Shown here: positions 1 to 5,781 of the stretch, piece by piece
How the letters are laid out: every line of letters starts with the position of its first letter
Position numbering within the stretch: position 1 is the stretch's first letter
Assembly: GCA_022181005.1 (NCBI GenBank)
Contig: BQMV01000352.1
Location: 1-16,483, forward strand
DNA length: 16,483 bases
From: Anaerolineaceae bacterium
GTDB lineage: Bacteria > Chloroflexota > Anaerolineae > Anaerolineales > Villigracilaceae
Direction: 5' to 3'
The notes under the pieces: model-generated
Seen by the model: only the letters and a program-made list of their open reading frames with translations
Told to the model about the DNA's origin: nothing
Database searches by the model: none
Program-made: the position numbers and the translations under genes

Positions 1-1209
1 GAAGATGCTGTGCTGACCTTCGAAGCGCATCATAATTTTTTCGATGGCGCGGTTGAGCGCCCAGTTATCGCGCCAATCCACCCAGAGACCGTGACCGCTG
101 AGAAAAACGGGACCGCGGAACGTGCGCTTCGGAATGTAATTGCTGGCGTAGATGCGGATGATCTCTTCAGCAGTTCGCGCCGCGCCGATAAGCATGTCTT
201 CGTGGATGATGTCGAGATTATCGTCGGTGGTGTGATACTCGTCGTAGGGAAAACGGTTGAGCGAGATGCACGGCACGTTGACTCCAGGTCCGTTGATAAC
301 GCGTTCATCGTTGGCGGGAGCGGATGCGAAATCACGCGACTCGTGAGGCGTATCCCGTAACACGTAACTCGTAACTCGATCTAAAAGATGTGTGTGTTGC
401 CGCGTATGATGCCATGCAATTTGATTTTTATTGCCAGTCATCTCCATGAAAATTCCGCCGCGCAGATTTGGGATGAGCGACTCGTTATGCGCGAGCCACG
501 CAATCGTGCCGATGGTCTCGGGTCCAAACCAAAAGCGGACGCTCATCGAGCCGGCGGGAAGCGGATTCTCCGCCAGTCGCCGCGCCAACTCGATCGCGCT
601 GACCACGCCCGCGCCGTCGTCGTTGGCTTGCATGGGGTGACACGTATGCGCCTGCACAAGGAACTCGCCCGCCAAGGGATTCGCTCCACCCTGCGGATGT
701 ATAACTGCCGTAGCAACTTTGAATCCCTGCTTGGGGTCGGTGACGAATTCAGATTTGATAACCGCGTGATATTTCTTGTCCCGTGGCAAATTGTCGAAGG
801 TATTCCTCGGCAGACAGAAGCCCCAGTCACGTTCATAGTATTTGAAAACCCACGGCACGGTATGCGGACGTTTCTCGTTGAAATACAAATGCGGCTGAAG
901 CTCTTCAAAGGTCAACACTTTATCAACGGGCAACGAATACGAAACGATGTGAAGCGGATTGTCCTTGAAGTCCACGATGCGTTCGCTGTCTTCGGTTTCA
1001 AGATACGCCTCATGCACGACATATCGTTCAGGCACTTTCCACGTCCAGACTTGCGTCAGCGGCGCGTAGGTCTCGATGGTGTAGTTGGATGAATCTGGCA
1101 TATACGAGCCGACGATCTCCAACGTCTTGTCGTGATCGTCGGAGGCGAGGGTGCGGTGCAGAGGGAAAAATTCCGCGAGGATGGATTTGAGGGAGGGGGA
1201 AGTTTTCAT
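1..1209 (-). CDS. COG4310-type aminopeptidase-like protein (DUF4910/DUF2172), 3' end outside window
   Basis: The minus frame is open from an ATG at 1209 to base 1, giving 403 codons with the C-terminus missing. The fold is that of M28-like zinc aminopeptidases. HTCHP lies near residues 188-192, followed by NDDGAG (N196, D197, D198), FGPETIG with E231, and PYDEYHTTDDN with H326; together these match the metal-ligand and acid positions of the family. From about residue 365 a segment GPVFLSGHGLWVDW begins, where family members have a winged-helix-like C-terminal domain. COG4310 proteins recur in polysaccharide and nonulosonic-acid clusters, but their substrate is not established. It is the last gene of the minus-strand series seen here. 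The ATG is separated from the acetyltransferase upstream by a 9-nt-word inverted repeat. No strong ribosome site is visible. Confidence 0.85.
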   Translation of the reverse strand, partial: MKTSPSLKSILAEFFPLHRTLASDDHDKTLEIVGSYMPDSSNYTIETYAPLTQVWTWKVPERYVVHEAYLETEDSERIVDFKDNPLHIVSYSLPVDKVLTFEELQPHLYFNEKRPHTVPWVFKYYERDWGFCLPRNTFDNLPRDKKYHAVIKSEFVTDPKQGFKVATAVIHPQGGANPLAGEFLVQAHTCHPMQANDDGAGVVSAIELARRLAENPLPAGSMSVRFWFGPETIGTIAWLAHNESLIPNLRGGIFMEMTGNKNQIAWHHTRQHTHLLDRVTSYVLRDTPHESRDFASAPANDERVINGPGVNVPCISLNRFPYDEYHTTDDNLDIIHEDMLIGAARTAEEIIRIYASNYIPKRTFRGPVFLSGHGLWVDWRDNWALNRAIEKIMMRFEGQHSIF

Positions 1210-1220
1210 AAAATTTATCC

Positions 1221-1282
1221 ACAGATTTCACCGATTACACAGATTGGTTTTAAAAATCTGTAAAATCTGCGTCATCTGCGGA
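1221..1282. repeat. Inverted array of 9-nt words
   Basis: Three 9-nt words stand in phase (ACAGATTTC, ACCGATTAC, ACAGATTGG at 1221-1247). An inverted set follows (ATCTGTAAA, ATCTGCGTC, ATCTGCGGA at 1256-1282). The two arms can pair imperfectly around a short A/T centre. The element fills the gap between the acetyltransferase stop codon and the COG4310 start codon. It could act as a transcript hairpin, which is inference. Confidence 0.7.
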
Positions 1283-2041
1283 TTATTCATCTTTCTTTAT
1301 GTAATACAACAAAAACGGATCTCGCCTCATCTCGCGCGCCGTGAACGCATAGACTTCATTCGCCCTCATCAACTTCACATCCGCCTCGCCGATTCTTGCA
1401 GACCGAATCACGCCAGCCTCTTCCATCAACGCGCCCATCGGGTAAACCTCCGTCACAACGCCTTTATCAATATCACGCACAAGCATCTCGAACGTATCGG
1501 CATACGTGACTCCATTCTCATCCGTCACCTAGCCCGTGAACTGTTTCAGGAAACGATAATCCACGCCCTCCATTTGCTCGATGTGATGAAAGAACGTCAT
1601 GCTGTTCGTGTACGACAGTCCGATCACCATGATCTTCGCATCGAGATCGCGCAGCTTCCCAAACACCGAACCCCGTTCATACGCGCTCTTGTATCGCAAA
1701 CTGCCCAGCGCCTCGGCGTGCTTGCCCAAAATCGCAAACGAATAAAACGGATGAAACACCCGCTTCGCGCGCGGGTCGAGCCGCACCAGCTCCGTCAGCA
1801 CGCCCATCTTCGACGGCGTCGTCCGCACATCCCACGCCGCGCCTTTGTTGAAATCAAAATTGAACGTCGGCATGATCAGCGTCCCATCCGCGCCAAGCGC
1901 CGCCTCCAACGCACGGATCACCGTCTGCGGTCCGCCGTCCACCTCGCCAAACGACTTATACGAACTATGCACCAGCAGCGTATCCCCCTCCTCCACGCCC
2001 AACGAGCGAAACCCCTCAACAAGTTTTTCAAACGTCAACAT
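1283..2041 (-). pseudogene. AAC(3)-family-like N-acetyltransferase interrupted by an in-frame amber codon
   Basis: One continuous frame of 253 codons resembles the aminoglycoside 3-N-acetyltransferase superfamily, whose members in sugar clusters are thought to N-acylate amino sugars. Visible landmarks are DTLLVHSSYKSFGEVDGG near the N-terminus, GTLIMPTF, and the FFHHIE segment carrying the candidate catalytic His. A TAG at 1529-1531 (codon 171) splits it. The downstream part continues in the same frame (TDENGVTYADTFEMLVRD) to a TAA at 1283. Both halves still read like family sequence, so the break is recent, a sequencing error, or read through. The ATG at 2041 is preferred because GAGG sits 5 nt upstream; a GTG at 2047 is the alternative. 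The lower part could at most restart at GTG 1528. Confidence 0.8.
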
Positions 2042-2049
2042 ATTCACCT

Positions 2050-2086
2050 CATATCGTTGCGAGCGAAGCGAAGCAATCTCCTCAAT
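2050..2086. repeat. REP-like repeat, family A, single copy
   Basis: This is a short copy of the family A repeat (core TCGTTGCGAG ... GAAGCAATCTCC) whose left end touches the acetyltransferase start region. Further copies lie at 2172-2281 and 9060-9152. Confidence 0.7.
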
Positions 2087-2171
2087 TCAAGGATAAATTC
2101 CAACTCTTCAACTTTTATCCACGCTGACGCACGCTTCGCTCCCAGCCGATAACTGATTCGCTTCGATTTAG

Positions 2172-2281
2172 CATGTCGTTGCGAGGAGGGCTTCAGCCCG
2201 ACGAAGCAATCTCCAACACGATGAGCCTCCGCCAACATTGACGGAGATTGCTTCGGTCGCTATCGCTCCCTCGCAATGACA
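2172..2281. repeat. REP-like repeat, family A, inverted pair
   Basis: A forward copy (2172-2214, containing the small hairpin GGGCTTCAGCCC) and a reversed copy (2239-2281, GGAGATTGCTTCGG ... CTCGCAATGACA) face each other across about 25 bp. The right copy overlaps the 3' end of the glycosyltransferase gene and supplies its last codons and TAG stop. With 2050-2086 it fills the roughly 215-bp gap between the acetyltransferase and the glycosyltransferase, where I see no gene. Between them, at 2090-2120, is a small GGATAAA/TTTATCC inverted repeat. Confidence 0.75.
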
Positions 2282-3402
2282 TTATAGACCTCAAGTAGTT
2301 TACCAAAATTCTTCCTCCAATCCGCCCGCTCCTCCGCCGTCTTCCGCGCTAATTCTCCAATCCTCCTAAATTCTCTCTTGCTCTTTATCGCAAACAAAAT
2401 CTTCTCCGCCAAATCCTCCACATCCCCATCACGGAACAACCAGCCATTGACTCCATCCTGAATCCATTCCTTATTCCCTGCAATATCCGACACCAAACAC
2501 GGAAGCCCGCTCGCCATCGCCTCTATCAGCGTTACCGACGAGCCGTCCACATGCGACGGTGAAACATAAACATCCGCCATGTGATACCAGCGCGGCAGAT
2601 CACGTTGACCCACCTGTCCTCCAAAATGGACTCGATCCATCACGCCGCCATTCATCAATATCTTGCGAATGCCCGCTCCCTGCGACCCGCCCCCCAGCAG
2701 AATCAAATTCACATCAGGCTTCACGCTCGCCACTTTGACAAACGCCTTCGCCAAAACATCCACGCCGTAAATTGATTCCCAAGTTCTGCTACAAAAAAGA
2801 GTAATCCCTTTCGACTGTTTACTGCTTACTGATAACTTTTTTTTACCACTGGCTACTTTCCGCTTTCTACTTTCCACGTTGCGCGGAACAAAATGCTCAA
2901 TATCCGTTCCCCATGGAAAAATAACCGTTCTTTCTGGATTCATTCCAAAAGAAATAGCCTTATCTCTCGAAACCTTCGCATCGCTTGTAAAGAACGCACT
3001 CCGCCGTAACGTGTAACTCGTAACCCAACGTAACCACGCGCTCTTATCCGCATCCATGACCAAATCATATCCCCACGACATCGCCAACAAGTGACGGAAT
3101 CCGCTCAACGCCACCAGGAACGCGCAATTTTGAATCGGACCCGCATGGATCAGATCAGGTTGAATTTCTTTGATGACGCGTCGAAGGTCAAAGGTCAACC
3201 GCGGCACATCCCGCCAGCGGAATTCCCTCCGCCCGCCCGCCCACAAAATCTGCTGTACGTTCGCAGGGACAGGACGATCCTCCGTTTGCCGAGTCGTCGC
3301 TTCCAATTGCAAAAAGAAGATTTCATGTTTCGTCTTTGCCAGCGAAGACAGAAACCGATAATCGTGAGGAGTGTAGTTTTTACTGAAATAAATGACTTTC
3401 AA
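2260..3402 (-). CDS. GT4-type (GT-B fold) glycosyltransferase
   Basis: A retaining family 4-like glycosyltransferase that would add a sugar to the growing glycan at the cytoplasmic face of the membrane. The N-terminus KVIYFSKNYTPHD is the first beta strand. The C-domain carries GLPCLVSDIAGNKEW and the preceding DGSSVTLIEAMASG, matching the nucleotide-sugar E-x7-E region of GT4. A basic linker of about 24 residues (VESRKRKVASGKKKLS...) at roughly residues 174-198 between the two domains is encoded by a heptamer-word array. The C-terminal VIARER and the TAG stop lie in a REP-like repeat. The start is TTG at 3402, inside another heptamer array, with TTG at 3417 as alternative; neither has a clear ribosome site. 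The donor and acceptor sugars cannot be read from sequence. Confidence 0.85.
   Translation of the reverse strand: MKVIYFSKNYTPHDYRFLSSLAKTKHEIFFLQLEATTRQTEDRPVPANVQQILWAGGRREFRWRDVPRLTFDLRRVIKEIQPDLIHAGPIQNCAFLVALSGFRHLLAMSWGYDLVMDADKSAWLRWVTSYTLRRSAFFTSDAKVSRDKAISFGMNPERTVIFPWGTDIEHFVPRNVESRKRKVASGKKKLSVSSKQSKGITLFCSRTWESIYGVDVLAKAFVKVASVKPDVNLILLGGGSQGAGIRKILMNGGVMDRVHFGGQVGQRDLPRWYHMADVYVSPSHVDGSSVTLIEAMASGLPCLVSDIAGNKEWIQDGVNGWLFRDGDVEDLAEKILFAIKSKREFRRIGELARKTAEERADWRKNFGKLLEVYNVIARER
2814..2879. repeat. Heptamer-word array inside a glycosyltransferase gene
   Basis: Seven-nt words stand in phase: ACTGTTT, ACTGCTT, ACTGATA, ACTTTTT (2814-2841), then, after a 6-nt unit, ACTGGCT, ACTTTCC, GCTTTCT, ACTTTCC (2848-2875). 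The array is in frame with the glycosyltransferase and encodes its lysine/serine-rich interdomain linker. Confidence 0.75.
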
Positions 3403-3403
3403 A

Positions 3404-3452
3404 GTTTCACGTTCCAAGTATCACGTTTCAAGTATCACGTTTCAAGTTTTCG
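3404..3452. repeat. Heptamer-word array (TTTCAAG family), forward
   Basis: Seven consecutive 7-nt units stand in perfect phase, with words GTTTCAC, GTTCCAA, GTATCAC and GTTTCAA, ending in a degenerate GTTTTCG. The array lies between the broken four-helix-bundle gene and the glycosyltransferase. It supplies the stop codon of the former and overlaps the start region of the latter. Confidence 0.85.
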
Positions 3453-3846
3453 AGGTCGCTGAGGGTTTCGCGGGACGATGTGGATTTTTTAGAACAGCCT
3501 TTTTCAATCCACCGATGATGGCTTGAGTCTTTTTCGCCTGATCGTAACAAGATTGAAAAACTTCTTGATTAATGTGTTTGACATCCAGAGTCGCATAACA
3601 CAGGGACTGAACTTCCACGGCAGAACGCCGCGCCATGCCCAAAAAGCGCGCAAATTCGACAGAGGATTCATTATCGAACCCTTCAGCAATATTTGTCATT
3701 GAGGATAACGCCGCCTCCTGAAATTGCCCTCTCATCCCAAAGTCTCTTGCAAAAATTCCATCTGATGTGACTTTGTAAGCCATCTACATTAACTTCCGCG
3801 CCTCCTGCCACGCAATTAAGTCTTCAAACCTTGTCACCGTTGCCAC
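3442..3846 (-). pseudogene. S23-type four-helix-bundle protein, interrupted by an in-frame amber codon
   Basis: The gene resembles the 23S rRNA-intervening-sequence (S23/IVP, PF05635-type) four-helix-bundle family. The start is a GTG at 3846 with a perfect AGGAGG at 3852-3857, 5 nt upstream. The N-terminus VTRFEDLIAWQEARKLM is followed by TAG (3784-3786) and then, in the same frame, MAYKVTSDGIFARDFGMR and the conserved NIAEGF motif. Aligned to the intact paralogue at 15705-16115, the TAG takes the place of one residue (Asn there) with no length change. Restart at ATG 3783 would give a 113-residue protein lacking most of helix 1. The stop TGA comes from the flanking heptamer array. The family role is unknown; it may be structural or regulatory. 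Confidence 0.82.
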
Positions 3847-3851
3847 TTCAG

Positions 3852-3857
3852 CCTCCT
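3852..3857 (-). promoter_or_regulatory. Shine-Dalgarno AGGAGG fixing the start of the broken four-helix-bundle gene
   Basis: AGGAGG on the minus strand lies 5 nt before GTG at 3846. This places the original start upstream of the amber codon and shows that the ATG at 3783 is not the ancestral start. Confidence 0.75.
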
Positions 3858-3888
3858 TTGAATGAAACCTTGAATATCAACCACGTCA

Positions 3889-3916
3889 ACATGAAACTTG
3901 GAACATGAAACGTGAA
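3889..3916. repeat. Heptamer-word array (TTTCAAG family), reversed
   Basis: Four 7-nt units in phase: ACATGAA, ACTTGGA, ACATGAA, ACGTGAA. They are reverse complements of the words at 3404-3452, so the four-helix-bundle pseudogene is bracketed by inverted arrays. The array begins 3 nt beyond the neuB stop codon. Confidence 0.8.
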
Positions 3917-3919
3917 ACT

Positions 3920-4987
3920 CTATTCTCCGAGGTCCGTCCATCTCAATTCCTGCCCATACTTGAAATCATGCAACGCCTTCGTTCCAATGACATTCTGAAT
4001 CTGGTCAGGCTTAATCGCTCCAATCGTCGCGGGGCGCAACACATCAATCATCTCGCGTGTAAACACCTCGCCCGCCTTGATCTCCCGCGCCGCCCGCAGA
4101 CAGCGACGCTGCACAACGGCGGTATCAATCTCGTTGTCGGCAATAAACTTATCCGCAGAGCCAAGCGAACGTTCGAGCAGACGTGTCTCTTCGACCATAC
4201 GCGCCCACTTGGCAGGGTCCATCGCAAACTTGTGGTCGGGACCTTCGCGGTCGTTGCTGTCAGTGAAGTGACGCTCGATGACGCGCGCGCCAAGCGTCAC
4301 TGCGCCGAGAACGGGAGCGACCGCGTGCGTGTGGTCGGAGAGTCCCAGAATCACATCAGGGAACATCGTCGCGTACGTTTTCAACACGTTCAAATGTAAA
4401 TGGTCGTAGTTGTTCGGGGACGCGGTGTAGTTGGTGTTACATTGCATCAGGACGAGTTGTTTGTTGATCTTCAGAATCGCATGGACAGCCTTCTGCACTT
4501 CGCCAATCGTGGATGCGCCCGTCGCGATAAAGAACGGCTTGCCCTTGCTTGCCATGCGCTCCAACGCTTCGATCCAATCAATCTCGCCCGAGCCAGCCTT
4601 GTAGACGGGCACATATTGGTCGAGGAAATCAATCGCAGCGAAATCATACGGCGACGAGAAATAATCAATGCCCACCTCCTGACATTCCTCCATTAACGTC
4701 ATCGTCCACTCGAAGGGAATGGACGCGGCGCGATAGACCTCGGTCACCGATTTCTTCCACGCCGCCTGATGACTGACCTGCGCGTTCATGTGCGAGAAGC
4801 CGTAATCCGACACGATCTTCGGCGCATCGAAGTTCTGGAACTTGGCGGCATCCGCCCCCGCCTCTTTCGCCAAACGGATCAGCAGTTTCGCCCGCTCCAA
4901 ATCGCCATCGTGGTTCGCGGCGATGTCGGCAATGAAGTAAGTCGGGTGGTTCAATCCAATCGTGCGATTTCCAAATTTGATTTCCAT
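3920..4987 (-). CDS. neuB: NeuB-family nonulosonic acid synthase (sialic/legionaminic/pseudaminic acid synthase-like)
   Basis: Enzymes of this family condense phosphoenolpyruvate with a 6-carbon amino sugar to make a 9-carbon nonulosonic acid in the cytoplasm. The 355-residue length is normal. The N-terminal TIM-barrel has IADIAANHDGD (19-29), and the metal-site histidines fit DHTH (218-221) and ERHFT (238-242), followed by DREGPDHKF. A C-terminal SAF antifreeze-like domain (about 293-353) ends in ELRWTDL. The start ATG at 4987 has GGAGG 5 nt upstream. The first codons and the ribosome site are duplicated 775 bp upstream, beyond a toxin-antitoxin pair. The sequence alone does not tell which nonulosonic acid is made. 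The stop is TAG, next to a heptamer array. Confidence 0.92.
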   Translation of the reverse strand: MEIKFGNRTIGLNHPTYFIADIAANHDGDLERAKLLIRLAKEAGADAAKFQNFDAPKIVSDYGFSHMNAQVSHQAAWKKSVTEVYRAASIPFEWTMTLMEECQEVGIDYFSSPYDFAAIDFLDQYVPVYKAGSGEIDWIEALERMASKGKPFFIATGASTIGEVQKAVHAILKINKQLVLMQCNTNYTASPNNYDHLHLNVLKTYATMFPDVILGLSDHTHAVAPVLGAVTLGARVIERHFTDSNDREGPDHKFAMDPAKWARMVEETRLLERSLGSADKFIADNEIDTAVVQRRCLRAAREIKAGEVFTREMIDVLRPATIGAIKPDQIQNVIGTKALHDFKYGQELRWTDLGE

Positions 4988-4997
4988 GCGTTCCTCC
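4926..4997. repeat. Direct repeat, copy 1 (functional neuB 5' end and ribosome site)
   Basis: This 72-bp block matches 5701-5772 at 67 positions, including 48 identical bases in a row (4941-4988). It holds neuB codons 1-21 and the GGAGG ribosome site. Confidence 0.9.
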
Positions 4998-5015
4998 GAA
5001 ACGGGTTTAATGTGA

Positions 5016-5045
5016 TTGTATCGAATTTATGGCTGGCGGTATAAT
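5016..5045 (+). promoter_or_regulatory. Putative sigma70-type promoter of the toxin-antitoxin pair
   Basis: TTGTAT at 5016-5021 and a consensus TATAAT at 5040-5045 are 18 bp apart on the plus strand. They lie just ahead of the antitoxin gene and diverge from neuB. Confidence 0.6.
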
Positions 5046-5061
5046 GAAGCCGAGGTGTAAT

Positions 5062-5274
5062 ATGGTTACTGTGCAGTTCAAATCCAAGATCAAGAACGGC
5101 GTCATCGAGATTCCCAGAAAATATAAAGGGAAACTCCGTGATAACGTCCGCGTCACCTTGAAGGCTGAGACTCCCAAAGGCAAGTCAAAGAACTATCTGG
5201 ATACTTTGCTCGCCCATCCCGTCAAAGTGAAGAAGTTCAGCCCTCTGACGCGGGACCAGATTTATGCCAGATAA
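5062..5274 (+). CDS. Type II antitoxin, VapB-like (DUF2281/AbrB-like)
   Basis: A 70-residue protein starting at ATG 5062 behind an AGGTG at 5053-5057. A longer reading from 5029 has no ribosome site. The first half (VQFKSKIKNGVIEIPRKYKG) resembles the beta-hairpin DNA-binding segment of AbrB or DUF2281-like antitoxins. The tail (FSPLTRDQIYAR) resembles the toxin-binding end of such proteins. It would bind and neutralise the PIN toxin and repress its own promoter; this is family knowledge, not seen directly. Its stop codon overlaps the toxin start by 11 nt, the usual coupling for these pairs. It is on the plus strand, against all surrounding biosynthetic genes, and sits between the two neuB 5' copies. 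Confidence 0.75.
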   Translation: MVTVQFKSKIKNGVIEIPRKYKGKLRDNVRVTLKAETPKGKSKNYLDTLLAHPVKVKKFSPLTRDQIYAR

Positions 5275-5680
5275 GCCTGTCGCTTTTATAGACACAAATA
5301 TCTGGCTGTATGCCTTGCTGGACACAGGCGAGGCGGAAAAGTCATCCCGCGCCAAAGAAGTCATCACACAAACAGAACCCATCTTAAGTGGACAAATCAT
5401 CAACGAACTCTGCGTAAACCTCATCAAAAAGGCTGACTTCACCGAGGAACAAATCTCACAACTCATCGAAGCGCTGTACGAAAAGTATCCCATCATCGAA
5501 ATGGACGAGAGCATACTTCTGGACGCATCCCAATTACGGCAGGAGTATGCTCTTTCGTTTTGGGACAGCATGGTCGTTGCCTGCGCGTTAGCCGCCGATG
5601 CCGAAACCCTCTACTCCGAAGATATGCAGAACGGACTGGTTATTCGTGAGGCTTTGGTAATCAAGAACCCGTTGGTATAG
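5264..5680 (+). CDS. PIN-domain ribonuclease toxin, VapC-like
   Basis: A 138-residue PIN-domain protein, a Mg-dependent ribonuclease toxin of a type II system. The acidic active-site set is visible: D10 in FIDTNIW, E48 in INELCVN, D101 in FWDSMVVA, and D120 in YSEDMQNG. The length is normal for VapC. The ATG at 5264 lies within the antitoxin gene, so translation is probably coupled. No key residue is missing, so it may be active. The stop is TAG at 5678-5680, and about 20 bp later the remnant neuB copy begins. It has no role in polysaccharide synthesis and is best read as an inserted module that could stabilise the locus. Confidence 0.88.
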   Translation: MPDKPVAFIDTNIWLYALLDTGEAEKSSRAKEVITQTEPILSGQIINELCVNLIKKADFTEEQISQLIEALYEKYPIIEMDESILLDASQLRQEYALSFWDSMVVACALAADAETLYSEDMQNGLVIREALVIKNPLV

Positions 5681-5700
5681 CAGTTCGCTGTTGACAGTTA

Positions 5701-5772
5701 TCAGCAATGAAATAGGTCGGGTGGTTCAATCCAATCGTGCGATTTCCAAATTTGATTTCCATGTGTTTCTCC
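5701..5772 (-). pseudogene. neuB 5'-end remnant (direct repeat, copy 2)
   Basis: The block repeats 4926-4997 with 5 mismatches. It reads MEIKFGNRTIGLNHPTYFIAD from an ATG at 5762, including a GGAG-type ribosome site, then loses similarity after about 21 codons. The gap from 5681 to 5781 holds only this remnant and a short CAGTTATCAGC-like word. Confidence 0.88.
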
Positions 5773-5781
5773 AATGAAAAA

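Noticed and set aside
388..1092. Long plus-strand frame (234 codons) opposite the COG4310 gene
   Set aside because: The minus frame carries clear aminopeptidase motifs; the plus frame is arginine/histidine-rich shadow sequence.
1151..2152. Plus-strand frame of 333 codons opposite the acetyltransferase
   Set aside because: Very rich in Arg, His and Leu with no motif; it is the antisense of a recognisable gene.
2044..2238. Minus-strand reading frame of 64 codons ending LLRFARNDMR
   Set aside because: It is the translation of family A repeat copies, with no ribosome site and no protein-like conservation visible.
3170..3361. Plus-strand frames opposite the GT4 gene
   Set aside because: No motif, no ribosome site, and they overlap a well-supported gene.
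3404..3452. Possible CRISPR array
   Set aside because: Units are 7 nt and contiguous, without spacers of 25-45 nt and without cas genes.
1529..3786. General reassignment of TAG (for example pyrrolysine)
   Set aside because: TAG ends at least five other genes here at natural C-termini, so local mutation or error is more likely; it is kept only as an alternative.
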